This document shows, in pieces, positions 33,334 to 43,248 of a DNA stretch of 64,000 nucleotides; within the stretch, counting starts at the first letter, position 1; the number at the start of each line of letters is the position of its first letter. The position numbers and the translations under genes were made by a program. Source of the DNA: Drouetiella hepatica Uher 2000/2452 (GTDB taxonomy: Bacteria; Cyanobacteriota; Cyanobacteriia; Elainellales; Elainellaceae); contig JAHHHD010000017.1 of the NCBI GenBank assembly GCA_019359505.1, positions 53,631-117,630 of the forward strand. Reading direction: 5' to 3'. The notes under the pieces were generated by a model, which was not told the DNA's origin, searched no databases, and was given only the letters and a program-made list of their open reading frames with translations.

Positions 33334-34770
33334 ATGACGACAACGGTTACATCCCTAGTCAACCAACCCTACAAATACGGCTTTGTAACAGACATTGAGT
33401 CCGATGTGATTCCAGCAGGTCTGAGCGAAGACGTGGTTCGCCTAATCTCGCTGAAGAAAAACGAGCCAGAATTCATGCTGGAGTTTCGCCTCAAAGCCTA
33501 TCGCCAATGGCTGAAGATGACGGAACCTAACTGGGCAGAAGTGGGTTATCCGGCGATCGACTACCAAAAAATCATCTATTACTCGGCTCCCAAGCAGAAG
33601 GAAAAGCTGGGCAGTCTGGATGAAGTTGATCCAACTCTGCTGGAAACTTTCGAGAAGCTGGGCATTTCCCTTTCTGAGCAAAAGCGCCTCTCAAACGTGG
33701 CGGTCGATGCCATTTTTGATAGCGTCTCTGTTGCCACCACCTTCCGTGAAAAGCTGGCTAAAGATGGGGTGATCTTCTGCTCTATCTCGGAAGCGATGCG
33801 CGAGTATCCTGAGCTGATCCAGAAGTACCTGGGCAGCGTCGTCCCGGCGGGTGATAACTTCTTCGCCGCCCTCAATGCAGCCGTATTTAGCGATGGCTCT
33901 TTTGTCTACATCCCCAAAGGGACTAAGTGCCCGATGGAGCTGTCTACCTACTTCCGGATTAACAACGGCGATTCGGGTCAATTTGAGCGGACGCTGATCG
34001 TTGCTGAAGAAGGCAGTTCTGTCAGCTACCTGGAGGGCTGCACCGCGCCCATGTTTGACACCAATCAGCTCCACGCGGCGGTGGTGGAACTTGTAGCACT
34101 CGACAATGCCGAGATCAAATACTCCACTGTACAGAACTGGTACGCCGGGGACAAAGAGGGAAAAGGCGGCATCTACAACTTTGTCACCAAGCGCGGCTTG
34201 TGCCAAGGCGTGAACTCCAAGATTTCCTGGACGCAGGTAGAAACCGGATCGGCGATCACCTGGAAATATCCGAGCTGTGTGCTGATCGGCGACAACTCGA
34301 TTGGCGAATTCTACTCCGTGGCGCTGACTAACAATAAACAGCAGGCCGATACAGGAACCAAGATGATTCACATCGGCAAGAACACCCGCAGCACGATTAT
34401 TTCTAAGGGCATCTCGGCGGGTAATTCCGAAAACAGTTATCGCGGACTGGTGAAGATCTCGCCCAAGGCAGACGGCGCGCGCAACTACTCTCAATGCGAC
34501 TCTATGCTGATTGGCGACAGAGCCGGAGCCAACACATTCCCCTACATTCAGGTGCAAAATAACACGGCAAAAGTTGAGCATGAAGCCTCGACCTCCAAGA
34601 TTGGCGAAGATCAGTTGTTTTACTTTGCTCAGCGGGGCGTTTCGGCAGAAGACGCGATCTCCATGATCATTAGCGGATTTTGCAAAGACGTGTTCAACCA
34701 GCTTCCGATGGAGTTTGCGGTAGAAGCCGATCGCCTCCTCAGTCTCAAGCTCGAAGGTAGCGTCGGTTAA
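33334..34770 (+). CDS. sufB: SufB, Fe-S cluster scaffold subunit
   Basis: Core of the SufBC2D scaffold that builds iron-sulfur clusters; 478 residues, the standard length. Typical segments are the N-terminal [35 protein letters not shown], the [13 protein letters not shown] and the C-terminal [20 protein letters not shown]. It leads the suf structural genes under probable SufR control. In most cyanobacteria sufC follows directly; here a 207-codon gene lies between. Confidence 0.98.
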   Translation: MTTTVTSLVNQPYKYGFVTDIESDVIPAGLSEDVVRLISLKKNEPEFMLEFRLKAYRQWLKMTEPNWAEVGYPAIDYQKIIYYSAPKQKEKLGSLDEVDPTLLETFEKLGISLSEQKRLSNVAVDAIFDSVSVATTFREKLAKDGVIFCSISEAMREYPELIQKYLGSVVPAGDNFFAALNAAVFSDGSFVYIPKGTKCPMELSTYFRINNGDSGQFERTLIVAEEGSSVSYLEGCTAPMFDTNQLHAAVVELVALDNAEIKYSTVQNWYAGDKEGKGGIYNFVTKRGLCQGVNSKISWTQVETGSAITWKYPSCVLIGDNSIGEFYSVALTNNKQQADTGTKMIHIGKNTRSTIISKGISAGNSENSYRGLVKISPKADGARNYSQCDSMLIGDRAGANTFPYIQVQNNTAKVEHEASTSKIGEDQLFYFAQRGVSAEDAISMIISGFCKDVFNQLPMEFAVEADRLLSLKLEGSVG

Positions 34771-34829
34771 TTTCTCGTTAGGGCATCAGCTTTGTCGGGT
34801 GGGCGATGCCCGCCCAGATGGGTATAACT

Positions 34830-35450
34830 ATGGTTCAAACACTACAAGCCAGCACAATCGACCTACAAGACCTGATTAGCAACTTCAATCTTCAAGCTAT
34901 TGAAGACTTGGATTTTTTTAGGGAATGGCAGGATGATTTATCAGCTATCACGGATTTAGAAAAGCAGTCTCTGGATAAGATACGGAAAGGCTATTGGAAC
35001 CTGATTAATCATCCACCTTTGCGTGAGAAGGCAATTCAAATTTCGGTGTTGGGTCCCCTTCTTTTTCTAGCTGATTTTTACCTGCCTCCTTTTCATATTC
35101 AGGCAGAGAAGGCGATCGAAATTACCGCTGAAGATAAAGGCGTAGTCATTCGCGGACAGATCGATATCTGGCTGTTGAAAGAGCAATTTTGGGCGTTAGT
35201 CATTGAGTCGAAAGAAGCCGCTTTTTCCATAGAACCTGCGCTGGCACAGCTTCTGGCTTATATGCTGGCTAGCCCTCAAGTTGACAAGCCCTGTTTTGGC
35301 TTGATTGCTAGCGGTGGCAGTTTCTGCTTCGTCAAGCTCGTTCAAGGCGAGATCAATCGATATGCCATTTCCAGGATTTTTGAGATTCGTAATCCGGGTA
35401 ATGATTTGTATGATGTATTCAAAAGTTTGAAGCGGATTAGCCAAGTTTAA
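34830..35450 (+). CDS. Uncharacterised protein inserted between sufB and sufC, nuclease-fold-like
   Basis: A 206-residue protein that is not part of the standard suf operon. The segment RGQIDIWLLKEQFWALVIESKEA resembles the D-x(n)-ExK core of PD-(D/E)XK nuclease folds, as in the N-terminal part of type I restriction R subunits; stand-alone versions are common in cyanobacteria. An upstream hydrophobic strand region (ISVLGPLLFLADFYLPPF) precedes it. The frame starts at 34806 but the ATG at 34830 (MVQTLQAST) follows the pattern of related proteins. It is 59 bp after sufB and 27 bp before sufC, so it is surely co-transcribed. Function in Fe-S assembly is unknown, and it may be a simple insertion. 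Confidence 0.75.
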   Translation: MVQTLQASTIDLQDLISNFNLQAIEDLDFFREWQDDLSAITDLEKQSLDKIRKGYWNLINHPPLREKAIQISVLGPLLFLADFYLPPFHIQAEKAIEITAEDKGVVIRGQIDIWLLKEQFWALVIESKEAAFSIEPALAQLLAYMLASPQVDKPCFGLIASGGSFCFVKLVQGEINRYAISRIFEIRNPGNDLYDVFKSLKRISQV

Positions 35451-35477
35451 GTAAAGGATTAAAAGTAAGGTTAGAGC

Positions 35478-36266
35478 ATGATTATTGACAACAGCAGCGA
35501 GATTTTAGCGGTCAAGAATTTGACTGCAAACGTGGGGGAAACGCCCATCCTCAAGGGCATGAACCTGGAGGTGAAGGCGGGCGAAATTCACGCCATTATG
35601 GGACCCAACGGCTCTGGGAAAAGCACCTTTTCTAAGGTTCTGGCGGGGCATCCAGCCTACGAAGTGACAGGTGGAGACATTCAGTTTCAGGGACAAAACC
35701 TGCTGGAGCTAGAGCCGGAAGAAAGAGCGCGATCGGGCATTTTCCTCGCCTTTCAATACCCTCTAGAAATTCCTGGAGTCAGCAACCTCGACTTTTTGCG
35801 CGTTGCCTACAACTCCAAGCGCAAGCATTTGGGCGAAGAAGAACTAGATGCCTTTGACTTTGATGAACTGATCCAGGAAAGGTTGGATGTCGTCAAGATG
35901 GATGCCAGCTTCCTCAGCCGCAGCGTCAACGAGGGCTTTTCGGGTGGCGAAAAGAAGCGGAATGAAATCCTGCAAATGGCTTTGCTGGAGCCGAAGCTTG
36001 CCATTCTGGATGAGACCGATTCTGGGCTAGACATTGATGCTCTCAGAATCGTTGCTGGAGGCGTGAACCAGCTTTCCACTGCCGAGAATGCGATCGTCGT
36101 CATTACCCACTATCAGCGATTGCTCGACTACATCATTCCTGACTACATTCACGTCATGGCAAACGGGCGCATCATTCGCACGGGCGGCAAAGAGCTGGCA
36201 TTGGCGCTGGAAGATCGGGGCTATGACTGGGTTTTGGAAGAAGCCGCAGCAGGAGCAGGATCATGA
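35478..36266 (+). CDS. sufC: SufC, ATPase of the SufBCD complex
   Basis: ABC-type ATPase that drives conformational change in the SufBC2D scaffold; cytosolic, not a transporter. Walker A is GPNGSGKST at about residue 42, signature [11 protein letters not shown] near 155, Walker [13 protein letters not shown] near 178; 262 residues. Its last four bases overlap the sufD start (ATGA), so coupling is tight. Confidence 0.98.
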   Translation: MIIDNSSEILAVKNLTANVGETPILKGMNLEVKAGEIHAIMGPNGSGKSTFSKVLAGHPAYEVTGGDIQFQGQNLLELEPEERARSGIFLAFQYPLEIPGVSNLDFLRVAYNSKRKHLGEEELDAFDFDELIQERLDVVKMDASFLSRSVNEGFSGGEKKRNEILQMALLEPKLAILDETDSGLDIDALRIVAGGVNQLSTAENAIVVITHYQRLLDYIIPDYIHVMANGRIIRTGGKELALALEDRGYDWVLEEAAAGAGS

Positions 36267-37600
36267 GTATTCAAGTTTCCCTGCCTTCGGAAATGACCCT
36301 GACTGCCTCAGAAAAACGATCGGCTTATCTGGCAAATCTACTGAAGCTAGCTCAGTCTTCCCCCGCGAATCTTCCCTGGCTCAACGAACTGCGCGACCAC
36401 GCCGCCCTGCGAGTCCAGGAACAAGCTTTTCCAACGCAGCGGGATGAAGAGTGGCGCTTTACCGATCTGTCAACGCTACTACAGACTCCATTGGAAGCTG
36501 TCACGCCTCAACAGGTCAGCGCAGCGGCGATCGCTCCCTTCGTCCTCCCTGAAGCTAGCCAGCTCGTTTTTGTGGATGGCATTTACGCACCAGAATTATC
36601 AAATACTGCAAACCTGCCAGAGACGCTGAGAGTCGGCAATCTCGCAGCGCTAGAGCGTTATAGCGATCGCCTCCAGCCTTACTTGGGCAAGCAGCCAGGA
36701 GCCGAAGAAGTGTTTACTGCCCTGAACACAGCAGGGTTGACAGATGCAGCCGTGGTTTGGGTGCCCAAAGGCGTGGCGATCGACACCCCCATTCATCTCT
36801 TGTTTCTTGCCACGGCAACTAGCGCTACTTTAATTCAGCCGCGTGTCCTGGTGGTGGCAGAAACGAATAGCGCCGTGACGCTGATTGAGGATTATGGAGC
36901 GATCGGCACAGGCGCTTACCTCACCAATGCCGTCACCGAAATTTGGATCGCCGATAACGCTGAGGTGAACCACACCCGCGTGCAGCGTGACGGACATCAT
37001 GCCTTTCATATCGGCAAGACCGCAGTTTCTCAAGCCCGCACCTCTCGCTACACCTGCAATGCAGTCAGCCTGGGGGCAAAACTCTCTCGGCACCACCTAG
37101 AGATTTACCAGACCGGAGCGCAGACCGAAACCACGCTCAATGGTCTAACCCTGCTGCATGGTGAGCAAATTGGCGATACCCACAGCACGATCGCTCTTAC
37201 CCAGCCCCACGGCACCACGCGACAACTCCACAAATGCATCGTGGACGATAAGGGTCATGCTGTCTTCAACGGCAAAGTATTTGTGCCCCAGGCCGCCCAG
37301 ATGACCGATGCTGGACAGCTCAACCGCAACCTGCTGCTCTCTCCGAAAGCTCGCATAGACACCAAGCCGCAGCTCGAAATCGTTGCCGATAACGTCAAAT
37401 GCACCCACGGCGCAACCGTCGGCCAGCTCGAAGCCGATGAGGTGTTCTATCTGCAAAGTCGGGGAATTGATGCTGCCGATGCCCGTCAGCTTTTGGTCTA
37501 TGCCTTTGCCTATGAGGTGATTGAGAAAATTGCGATCGCCTCTCTCCGCCGCACCCTCTCCGACCTAGTGCAATGTCGTAGCATGGCAGTCCGCAACTAG
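36263..37600 (+). CDS. sufD: SufD, Fe-S cluster assembly scaffold subunit
   Basis: SufB paralogue that completes the SufBC2D scaffold; 445 residues. Characteristic segments are [13 protein letters not shown] near 60, [21 protein letters not shown] near 340, and the C-terminal [23 protein letters not shown]. It overlaps sufC by four bases and is followed by sufS after 49 bp. Confidence 0.97.
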   Translation: MSIQVSLPSEMTLTASEKRSAYLANLLKLAQSSPANLPWLNELRDHAALRVQEQAFPTQRDEEWRFTDLSTLLQTPLEAVTPQQVSAAAIAPFVLPEASQLVFVDGIYAPELSNTANLPETLRVGNLAALERYSDRLQPYLGKQPGAEEVFTALNTAGLTDAAVVWVPKGVAIDTPIHLLFLATATSATLIQPRVLVVAETNSAVTLIEDYGAIGTGAYLTNAVTEIWIADNAEVNHTRVQRDGHHAFHIGKTAVSQARTSRYTCNAVSLGAKLSRHHLEIYQTGAQTETTLNGLTLLHGEQIGDTHSTIALTQPHGTTRQLHKCIVDDKGHAVFNGKVFVPQAAQMTDAGQLNRNLLLSPKARIDTKPQLEIVADNVKCTHGATVGQLEADEVFYLQSRGIDAADARQLLVYAFAYEVIEKIAIASLRRTLSDLVQCRSMAVRN

Positions 37601-37649
37601 CCTACCCTGATTCCCCTTCCGACCCATCCACCCCCTCACCTGGCTACTC

Positions 37650-38900
37650 ATGACCTTCACCCAAGAACGCACCCTCGCCACCCAAACCCGTGCCGACTTC
37701 CCCATCCTCGATCAAGAGATTCACGGCAAGCCCTTGATCTATCTGGATAATGCGGCATCGTCCCAAAAGCCTCTGGCGGTTCTAGAGGCTTTACATTATT
37801 ACTACACCCACGATCACGCCAACGTGCATCGCGGTGTTCACACCCTTAGCTCACGGGCAACCGATGCCTATGAAGGTGCGAGAGACAAAGTCGCTGCCTT
37901 CATCAATGCAGCATCGCGTCAGGAAATTGTCTACACCCGCAACGCTACTGAGGCAATCAATCTAGTTGCCTATGCTTGGGGCAACGCCAACCTCAAGTCC
38001 GGCGACGAAGTGATTCTGTCGGTGATGGAGCACCACAGCAATTTAATTCCCTGGCAGCTTCTGGCGCAGCGCACCGGAGCCGTGCTGAAGTTTGTCCAGC
38101 TTTCCGAGACTCAGGAGTTTGATCTAGAGCACTACAAGTCGCTGCTGTCAGCCAAAACGAAGCTGGTGGCGATCGTCCATGTCTCCAATACTCTGGGCTG
38201 CATTAATCCCGTTGAAGAAATCGTTCGGCTTGCCCATCAGCAGGGGGCAAGAGTGCTGATTGATGCCTGCCAGAGCGTGCCCCATATGTCCGTGGATGTG
38301 CAGGCGATCGACTGTGACTGGCTGGTGGCTTCGGGTCACAAAATGTGTGCGCCTACTGGAATTGGCTTCTTGTACGGCAAGCTGGATGTGCTGCGATCGA
38401 TGCCTCCCTTCCTCGGCGGCGGTGAAATGATCGCAGACGTATTTCTCGATCGCGCTACCTATGCCGATTTGCCGTACAAATTTGAGGCAGGTACGCCCGC
38501 CATTGCCGAGGCAGTCGCCCTGGGTGCTGCCGTTGACTATTTGAATAGCTTGGGGATGGATAATATTCATGCCTATGAACAGGAGTTGACGACTCACCTA
38601 TTTCAGCAGCTCAAACAGATTCCCGAAGTCCAGATTTACGGAGCACAGTCAGGCGATCGCGCTGGGTTAGCCGCATTTACGACGGGAGCGGTGCACCCCC
38701 ACGATTTGTCTACTATTCTCGATCAGGCAGGCATCGCGATTCGCGCCGGACACCACTGCACTCAGCCATTGCACCGTATCCTCAAGGCGCAGTCCACTGC
38801 TCGTGCCAGCGTCTATTTTTACAATACCCCTGAAGAAATTGATGCCTTTATCCTGGCTTTGAAGGAAGCGATCGAATTCTTCGGCGGTATTTTTGGATAG
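37650..38900 (+). CDS. sufS: SufS, group II cysteine desulfurase
   Basis: PLP enzyme that takes sulfur from cysteine as a persulfide for cluster building, 416 residues. The N-terminal [13 protein letters not shown] is diagnostic, the PLP lysine is in [10 protein letters not shown] near 230, and the active-site cysteine in [11 protein letters not shown] near 370. No SufE gene is nearby. It closes the suf operon. Confidence 0.98.
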   Translation: MTFTQERTLATQTRADFPILDQEIHGKPLIYLDNAASSQKPLAVLEALHYYYTHDHANVHRGVHTLSSRATDAYEGARDKVAAFINAASRQEIVYTRNATEAINLVAYAWGNANLKSGDEVILSVMEHHSNLIPWQLLAQRTGAVLKFVQLSETQEFDLEHYKSLLSAKTKLVAIVHVSNTLGCINPVEEIVRLAHQQGARVLIDACQSVPHMSVDVQAIDCDWLVASGHKMCAPTGIGFLYGKLDVLRSMPPFLGGGEMIADVFLDRATYADLPYKFEAGTPAIAEAVALGAAVDYLNSLGMDNIHAYEQELTTHLFQQLKQIPEVQIYGAQSGDRAGLAAFTTGAVHPHDLSTILDQAGIAIRAGHHCTQPLHRILKAQSTARASVYFYNTPEEIDAFILALKEAIEFFGGIFG

Positions 38901-39028
38901 TCGCATTTCTGCACAAGTCCAGCGGAAGCCAGAATGATTCTCTGGAGTGATTGCAAACATCACCACCCTCTGCCAAGCTGCTAGATGAGACGTATCTGAG
39001 ACGCGATGGCGAGGAGAGCCAAGGGCAA

Positions 39029-39508
39029 ATGATGATTAAACCCTGGATGATAATTGGTGGTATCACGTTTGCCTTGGCATTGGCGATCGGTAGCATGGTT
39101 AGACCCAAAGGTGTTCAGTGGTTTAACCGATTGCGTCGTCCTGATTGGCTAACTTTTGAAAAAGCCATTCCCGTCATCTGGACATTTGTTTTTGCCTGTG
39201 GCGCGGGGTCAGCGAGCTTAGTTTGGGATCAAGAGCCGGGAAGTTCTCAGACTTGGCTGCTTATGGGATTATATCTGTTGCTAGAATTAGTCACCCTAGC
39301 CTACAGCCCGGTCATGTTGGGAATGCAGAGTCTGAAAGTCGGCACTATAATTGGCGGAAGTGGAGCGATTTTAGCTGTAATTCTGGCAATTCTGGTGGCG
39401 CAGATTTCAAGTACAGCCCTGATTTTATTGATTCCTTACCTGCTTTGGAGTCCTATCGGCACCTATACGACTTGGGCAATGTCTCTCCTCAATCCTCAAG
39501 ATGTCTAG
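39029..39508 (+). CDS. TspO/MBR-related membrane protein
   Basis: A small integral membrane protein with about five helices, 159 residues. The pattern RRPDWLTFEKAIPVIWTFVF early and LILLIPYLLWSPIGTYTTW before the end matches the TspO/peripheral-benzodiazepine-receptor group, which binds porphyrins. The similarity is at motif level and divergent, so a different role is possible. The frame begins at 38951, inside an unlikely leader; the ATG at 39029 (MMIKPWM) is the better start. It follows sufS by about 130 bp and need not be co-transcribed. Confidence 0.7.
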   Translation: MMIKPWMIIGGITFALALAIGSMVRPKGVQWFNRLRRPDWLTFEKAIPVIWTFVFACGAGSASLVWDQEPGSSQTWLLMGLYLLLELVTLAYSPVMLGMQSLKVGTIIGGSGAILAVILAILVAQISSTALILLIPYLLWSPIGTYTTWAMSLLNPQDV

Positions 39509-39563
39509 CGCTTTTCGCGCGTCTCTTGAGCAGGAAAAGTTTTAGAGCTTCATTGAGTTTTAG

Positions 39564-39659
39564 AGCTGTCGCCAGTTTGCTTAGGACATTTTCGGCGGTG
39601 CGCTTCGCGCCCTACCAAGAATGTACCCGTCTTAACCGCCTTGGCGGTTGCCATAGCTG
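39564..39659. repeat. Palindromic intergenic element, family B, copy 1
   Basis: Begins AGCTGTCGCCAGTTTGCTTAGGACATT, has a GC-rich centre around GCGCTTCGCGC, and ends CTTAACCGCCTTGGCGGTTGCCATAG. The stem is less regular than in other copies, so it is partly decayed. Confidence 0.75.
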
Positions 39660-39662
39660 AAA

Positions 39663-39686
39663 AACTTTAGATTTAAATCTAAAGTT
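39663..39686. repeat. 24-bp perfect palindrome
   Basis: AACTTTAGATTTAAATCTAAAGTT with no loop, directly beside the family B element and about 110 bp before a lipoprotein gene. It could be an operator or a simple hairpin. Confidence 0.6.
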
Positions 39687-39795
39687 CAGGTTTAGAATTT
39701 CGATCGTCTCTGTACTTCTGTCCAGAGGCAACTTATAACTAGACACAGCCCCTTGTGTTTCACATGGGTTTGACCGCCAGTTCAGGAGAACATGC

Positions 39796-40242
39796 ATGAC
39801 GTTTTTGGATCAGCCGCTGAAGCGGGCGATCGCCGTTTCGACCCTCGCCGCCCTCAGTTTTCTCGTGAGTTGCTCAGATAACAAAGTTTCTCAGTGCAAC
39901 AAATTGATCAAAGTTGCCAACGAAGCAGTGTCTGCCGTTCAAAACGTCACCCAGACAGCTACTCCCGACAATGTAGCTGCCATGTCTGAAATTGCTGAAG
40001 CAGCAGATAAAGCCAAGTCAGATATGCAGGGGCTAAGCATCGGCGATGAGGAGCTAAAAAGCTTTCAGACTCGCTTCATTAGCATGTATACCGACACGAG
40101 CAAGGCAACCCGCGATTTGGTAACCGCAGCAAATTCTAAGGATGCGGTTGCCGCACAAAAAGCTTTTGATGCCCTTAAAACTGCAACAGATCAAGAAAGC
40201 CCCCTGGTCACTCAGGTCAATACCTACTGCACGACAAACTGA
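39796..40242 (+). CDS. Lipoprotein of unknown function
   Basis: A 148-residue secreted lipoprotein. The signal segment (residues 10-24) ends in the lipobox LVSC, with the modified Cys at 26. The mature part is helical and rich in Ala, Lys, Asp and Thr, with one more Cys pair (near residues 33 and 145) that may form a disulfide. No family was recognised. A strong hairpin ends the transcript at 40255-40308. Confidence 0.8.
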   Translation: MTFLDQPLKRAIAVSTLAALSFLVSCSDNKVSQCNKLIKVANEAVSAVQNVTQTATPDNVAAMSEIAEAADKAKSDMQGLSIGDEELKSFQTRFISMYTDTSKATRDLVTAANSKDAVAAQKAFDALKTATDQESPLVTQVNTYCTTN

Positions 40243-40254
40243 CCTGCACAGTTG

Positions 40255-40308
40255 CCGCCTGGAGATTACAAGGGGCTTGCCCATAACCCTCTTGTAATTT
40301 CCAGGCGG
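40255..40308. terminator. Hairpin terminator between convergent genes
   Basis: Long arms CCGCCTGGA-ATTACAAG and their complement around a GGGGCTTGCCC loop region, between the lipoprotein and the dipeptidase gene which converge. A short overlap with either end is possible, and it should stop both. Confidence 0.75.
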
Positions 40309-40310
40309 GT

Positions 40311-41060
40311 CTAGATAGATCCGTAGCGAGCTGTCTCAGCCATACCGTCTTGCTGCTGGTTTACCAGCCACGCCCAGAGCTGATCGCCCCATGAGAAATG
40401 CCACCATTCATTAGGATGCTGTTGAAATCCCGCAGAGGTCATAGCGCATTTTAAGATTTGCCGATGGGCATGAAAGATAGCGCTATCGCTTACCTCATGG
40501 CTGTTTGCAGCTTTAGCAAAATAGTTGGGGTGCGATCGCGGCGACATTTCATCAATCGGAGAACCCATATCAATTGCCAAACCTTCTGCATTCACGAGCG
40601 TCACATCTACGGCAGCTCCCGTGCTGTGGGGCGGCGGCATACGAGGATCAGAGCTGGGGACTGCCCAAAACTGGTAGACCTGCGCCCAGACATTTTGACG
40701 CTGCTCATCTGTAAGCTGCTCCGAGGATATGCCTTTGTCTGCAGCCATGTCTGCAACCATGTCTGCAACCATGACCGCAACAGTCTCGGCAAATGTATAG
40801 TCCACCATGTACTGCTGGACAATCAGGGGACGATAAGCATCAAAGATTTGGATACGCCAGCCTGGACAAGACTGTTGCAGCTCATCTTGCGCTTGCAAAA
40901 GACGCTCTAACACGGTTTGCCGCAGATAGTAAGGCGACTTCTCTCCATAGGGTGCCCCTAGCCTGACATAGGGATGGGGAGTTTCTATCGCGAACTCTGA
41001 TGAAATCGGCAGCAACGGCTCATGGCACTCCACGATCGGCACTTGTTGGTAGGGTTTCAT
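40311..41060 (-). CDS. D-Ala-D-Ala dipeptidase (VanX/DdpX family)
   Basis: A zinc dipeptidase of 249 residues that splits D-Ala-D-Ala in peptidoglycan turnover or nutrient use. Metal ligands and catalytic residues appear in PPPHSTGAAVDV near 144 (SxHxxGxAxD-like) and the C-terminal NEWWHFSWGDQ near 218. The insertion MVADMVADMAADKG near residue 97 is coded by a 12-bp tandem repeat (40738-40785) that is not usual for the family. No signal peptide is seen. It faces the lipoprotein gene and is preceded by an FHA gene 65 bp upstream in the same direction. Confidence 0.88.
   Translation of the reverse strand: MKPYQQVPIVECHEPLLPISSEFAIETPHPYVRLGAPYGEKSPYYLRQTVLERLLQAQDELQQSCPGWRIQIFDAYRPLIVQQYMVDYTFAETVAVMVADMVADMAADKGISSEQLTDEQRQNVWAQVYQFWAVPSSDPRMPPPHSTGAAVDVTLVNAEGLAIDMGSPIDEMSPRSHPNYFAKAANSHEVSDSAIFHAHRQILKCAMTSAGFQQHPNEWWHFSWGDQLWAWLVNQQQDGMAETARYGSI
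40738..40785. repeat. In-frame 12-bp tandem repeat inside the dipeptidase gene
   Basis: Three units of GTCTGCAACCAT-type sequence plus a partial fourth. Each unit adds four residues (MVAD), so gain or loss of units changes length without breaking the frame. Confidence 0.8.
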
Positions 41061-41082
41061 AAGCGATCGCGCGACAACTTCT

Positions 41083-41122
41083 CAAGCATCAAGCATCAAG
41101 CATTAAGCATCAAGCATCAAGC
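41083..41122. repeat. 7-bp tandem repeat between FHA and dipeptidase genes
   Basis: Five to six units of CAAGCAT in a row with one variant. It lies in the short spacer upstream of the dipeptidase start and may affect spacing of its promoter or ribosome site. Confidence 0.75.
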
Positions 41123-41124
41123 CA

Positions 41125-41664
41125 TTAAAATCCAGAATCGCTAAAATCGCTCACCACATTTGGAAAGACCCTCAGAAAAAACTCCATTTGCAGCTTACCC
41201 AGCTGAATGAGATCACCATCTCCCAAAATCTGGTATTCAGTGGGCATAAGACGACGCTGATTGACCCAAGTACCATTGCTACTGCCGATATCCCGGATGT
41301 ATAGCCCTCTTGCGTGATATTCAATCAGTGCATGACAGCGAGAAACTGTCCTGTGCCTCACGGGAATAGCACAAGTCGGGCTACGACCAATCGACCAGTT
41401 AGAGGCGATCGATGTCACCTGAGTCAGGCGATCGGGGACTAAATTTGTCGCCAGAAATGTGTGCCTTCCTGTGCTAACTGCCTGCACATATAGGGAGGTC
41501 ACGCGGCATCGCTCAGGTGCATTGAGCAACGGCTCAATCACAGCAGCAACTTTATCAACCTCATAATCGCAGTCATGCAACAGGGAATCCGACAAAAAAG
41601 GGTTCTGCTCTCGAACAATCCGAAGATGAGGAGCAGAAACGCTAAAAGGGTTCAAATTTACCAT
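41125..41664 (-). CDS. FHA-domain protein
   Basis: A 179-residue protein with a forkhead-associated phosphothreonine-binding domain in its C-terminal half: WSIGRSPTCAIPVRHRTVSRCHALIEY near residues 85-112 and DIGSSNGTWVNQRRL near 128 are the binding loops. The first 80 residues have no recognised domain. It would read Ser/Thr kinase signals, but no kinase is adjacent (the WD40 kinase is 37 kb away). It is 64 bp upstream of the dipeptidase. Confidence 0.9.
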   Translation of the reverse strand: MVNLNPFSVSAPHLRIVREQNPFLSDSLLHDCDYEVDKVAAVIEPLLNAPERCRVTSLYVQAVSTGRHTFLATNLVPDRLTQVTSIASNWSIGRSPTCAIPVRHRTVSRCHALIEYHARGLYIRDIGSSNGTWVNQRRLMPTEYQILGDGDLIQLGKLQMEFFLRVFPNVVSDFSDSGF

Positions 41665-42223
41665 TGTTCTAAGTTGAGCCTTGACGATACCAGTTGACCG
41701 TTAGCAACCAATTTCTAGAACCCTGATGAACAAATCAACTTAATACTGCCTTGTAGAAAGGTTTCATGGTCTATTACAAGACTTCTATCTAGTCAGCGCT
41801 AGAAGAAATGAAAATGTTAATTGTAAAGATGCGTTAAATAACGGGACGCTAATCCTCATAATGGTAATTAAAGTGTTCAGCGCTAGATTTAGCAACCGAA
41901 GCCTTAGGTGAGTTCACTAAGACTTTAATGAACTGTCGAAAATATAATTTTTAGGAGCTGCAACTCTCAGGATCGGGAATTAAAGTAACCTGTGCAACCG
42001 ATCTGCTACAGGGGCTTAGCTAAGCCCCTACCCCAAGAATTACATCTTGTTAAATCCATGTTCCTCAGGGACTTGAGCCTCAGAAGGCTGTTCTGGTCAG
42101 GAGCGCACCGAATTGCCTGTAATTCCACCTTGATTTGACAAGAGCCTAAACTTAAGGATTCCAAAAGATATCCAAACTGTGCGATTCTGAGTTACGTCTA
42201 TTCCCAGCTACATTACTCTTGCC
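41665..42223. other. Gap between FHA and nitrilase-family genes
   Basis: 559 bp with no gene seen. A 20-bp perfect palindrome AGGGGCTTAGCTAAGCCCCT is at 42010-42029. The promoters of the two divergent genes must lie here. Confidence 0.5.
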
Positions 42224-43036
42224 ATGAAGTCTTACCGCGCTGCTGCCGTACAAATGAATAGTCTGCCGGATTTGAGTAAAAATCTGGCTCAGGCAGAAGA
42301 TCTGATTGACCTTGCAGTCCGACAAGGTGCCGAGTTGGTATGCCTGCCAGAAAACTTCTCTTTTTTGGGAGACGAGCAAGCCAAATTGGCGCAAGCCGAG
42401 ACGATCGCGCAAGCCAGCGAAAAATTCCTGAAGACTATGGCACAGAAGTATCAAATTACGCTTCTGGGAGGCGGCTTTCCGGTGCCCACCAGCAATGGAA
42501 AAGTCTACAACACAGCGGTTTTGGTTGGTTCAGAGGGCGAGGAGCTAGTTCGCTACGAGAAAGTGCATTTGTTTGACGTGAACTTGCCCGATGGTAACAC
42601 CTACCAAGAGTCTCAGAGCGTCCTAGCAGGCACTCAGCTCCCCGTCGTCTATCACTCTAAAACTTTGGGCAGCTTGGGGCTGTCTGTCTGCTATGACGTG
42701 CGCTTTCCAGAGCTTTACCGCAGCCTATCGCACATGGGCGCAGAGGTGCTAATTGTCCCGGCTGCATTCACGGCATATACCGGAAAAGACCACTGGCAAG
42801 TGTTGCTGCAAGCCAGAGCGATCGAAAATACTTGCTACATGATTGCCCCAGCTCAAACCGGACGACACAATGCAGTGCGTCAGTCTCATGGTCATGCGGT
42901 CATCATCGATCCCTGGGGCCTTATTTTAGCGGACGCAGGAGAAAAACCTGGAGTGGCGATCGCTGCGATCGAGCCAGTACGGCTAGAGCAAGTGCGCCGC
43001 CAAATGCCCTCCTTGCAGCACCGGGTGTTTCTCTAA
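42224..43036 (+). CDS. Carbon-nitrogen hydrolase, Nit1/Nit2-like amidase
   Basis: A nitrilase-superfamily amidase, 270 residues, most like deaminated-glutathione amidases. The catalytic Glu is in CLPENFSF (Glu43), Lys in RYEKVHLFDV near 113 and Cys in LSVCYDVRFPELYR near 155, so the triad is intact. C-terminal HGHAVIIDPWGLILA is typical of the Nit branch. It clears damaged glutathione or similar omega-amides in the cytosol. No operon partner; a family B repeat follows. Confidence 0.92.
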   Translation: MKSYRAAAVQMNSLPDLSKNLAQAEDLIDLAVRQGAELVCLPENFSFLGDEQAKLAQAETIAQASEKFLKTMAQKYQITLLGGGFPVPTSNGKVYNTAVLVGSEGEELVRYEKVHLFDVNLPDGNTYQESQSVLAGTQLPVVYHSKTLGSLGLSVCYDVRFPELYRSLSHMGAEVLIVPAAFTAYTGKDHWQVLLQARAIENTCYMIAPAQTGRHNAVRQSHGHAVIIDPWGLILADAGEKPGVAIAAIEPVRLEQVRRQMPSLQHRVFL

Positions 43037-43041
43037 TGCTG

Positions 43042-43139
43042 CTATAGCTGTCGCCAGTTTGCTCAGGACATTTAGGGTGGGGCGCTAAGCGCCCCACCCT
43101 AAATGTCCTCCCGTCCTAACCGCTGCGAATACAGCCATA
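43042..43139. repeat. Palindromic intergenic element, family B, copy 2
   Basis: The best-preserved copy: flank ATAGCTGTCGCCAGTTTGCTC, perfect 21-bp stem (43065-43085 and 43089-43109, AGGACATTTAGGGTGGGGCGC and complement) with a TAA loop, then CCTAACCGCTGCGAATACAGCCAT. It directly follows the nitrilase-family gene. Confidence 0.85.
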
Positions 43140-43248
43140 CAACGACAGCAGGCTTTCGATTTTGCACAAAAAGCAGGTTTCGCATAAAAAGCTACTCCCC
43201 TGTTCGTAAGGAAACCTGTACATTGGACAGGACGAGTTTGGAATACGC

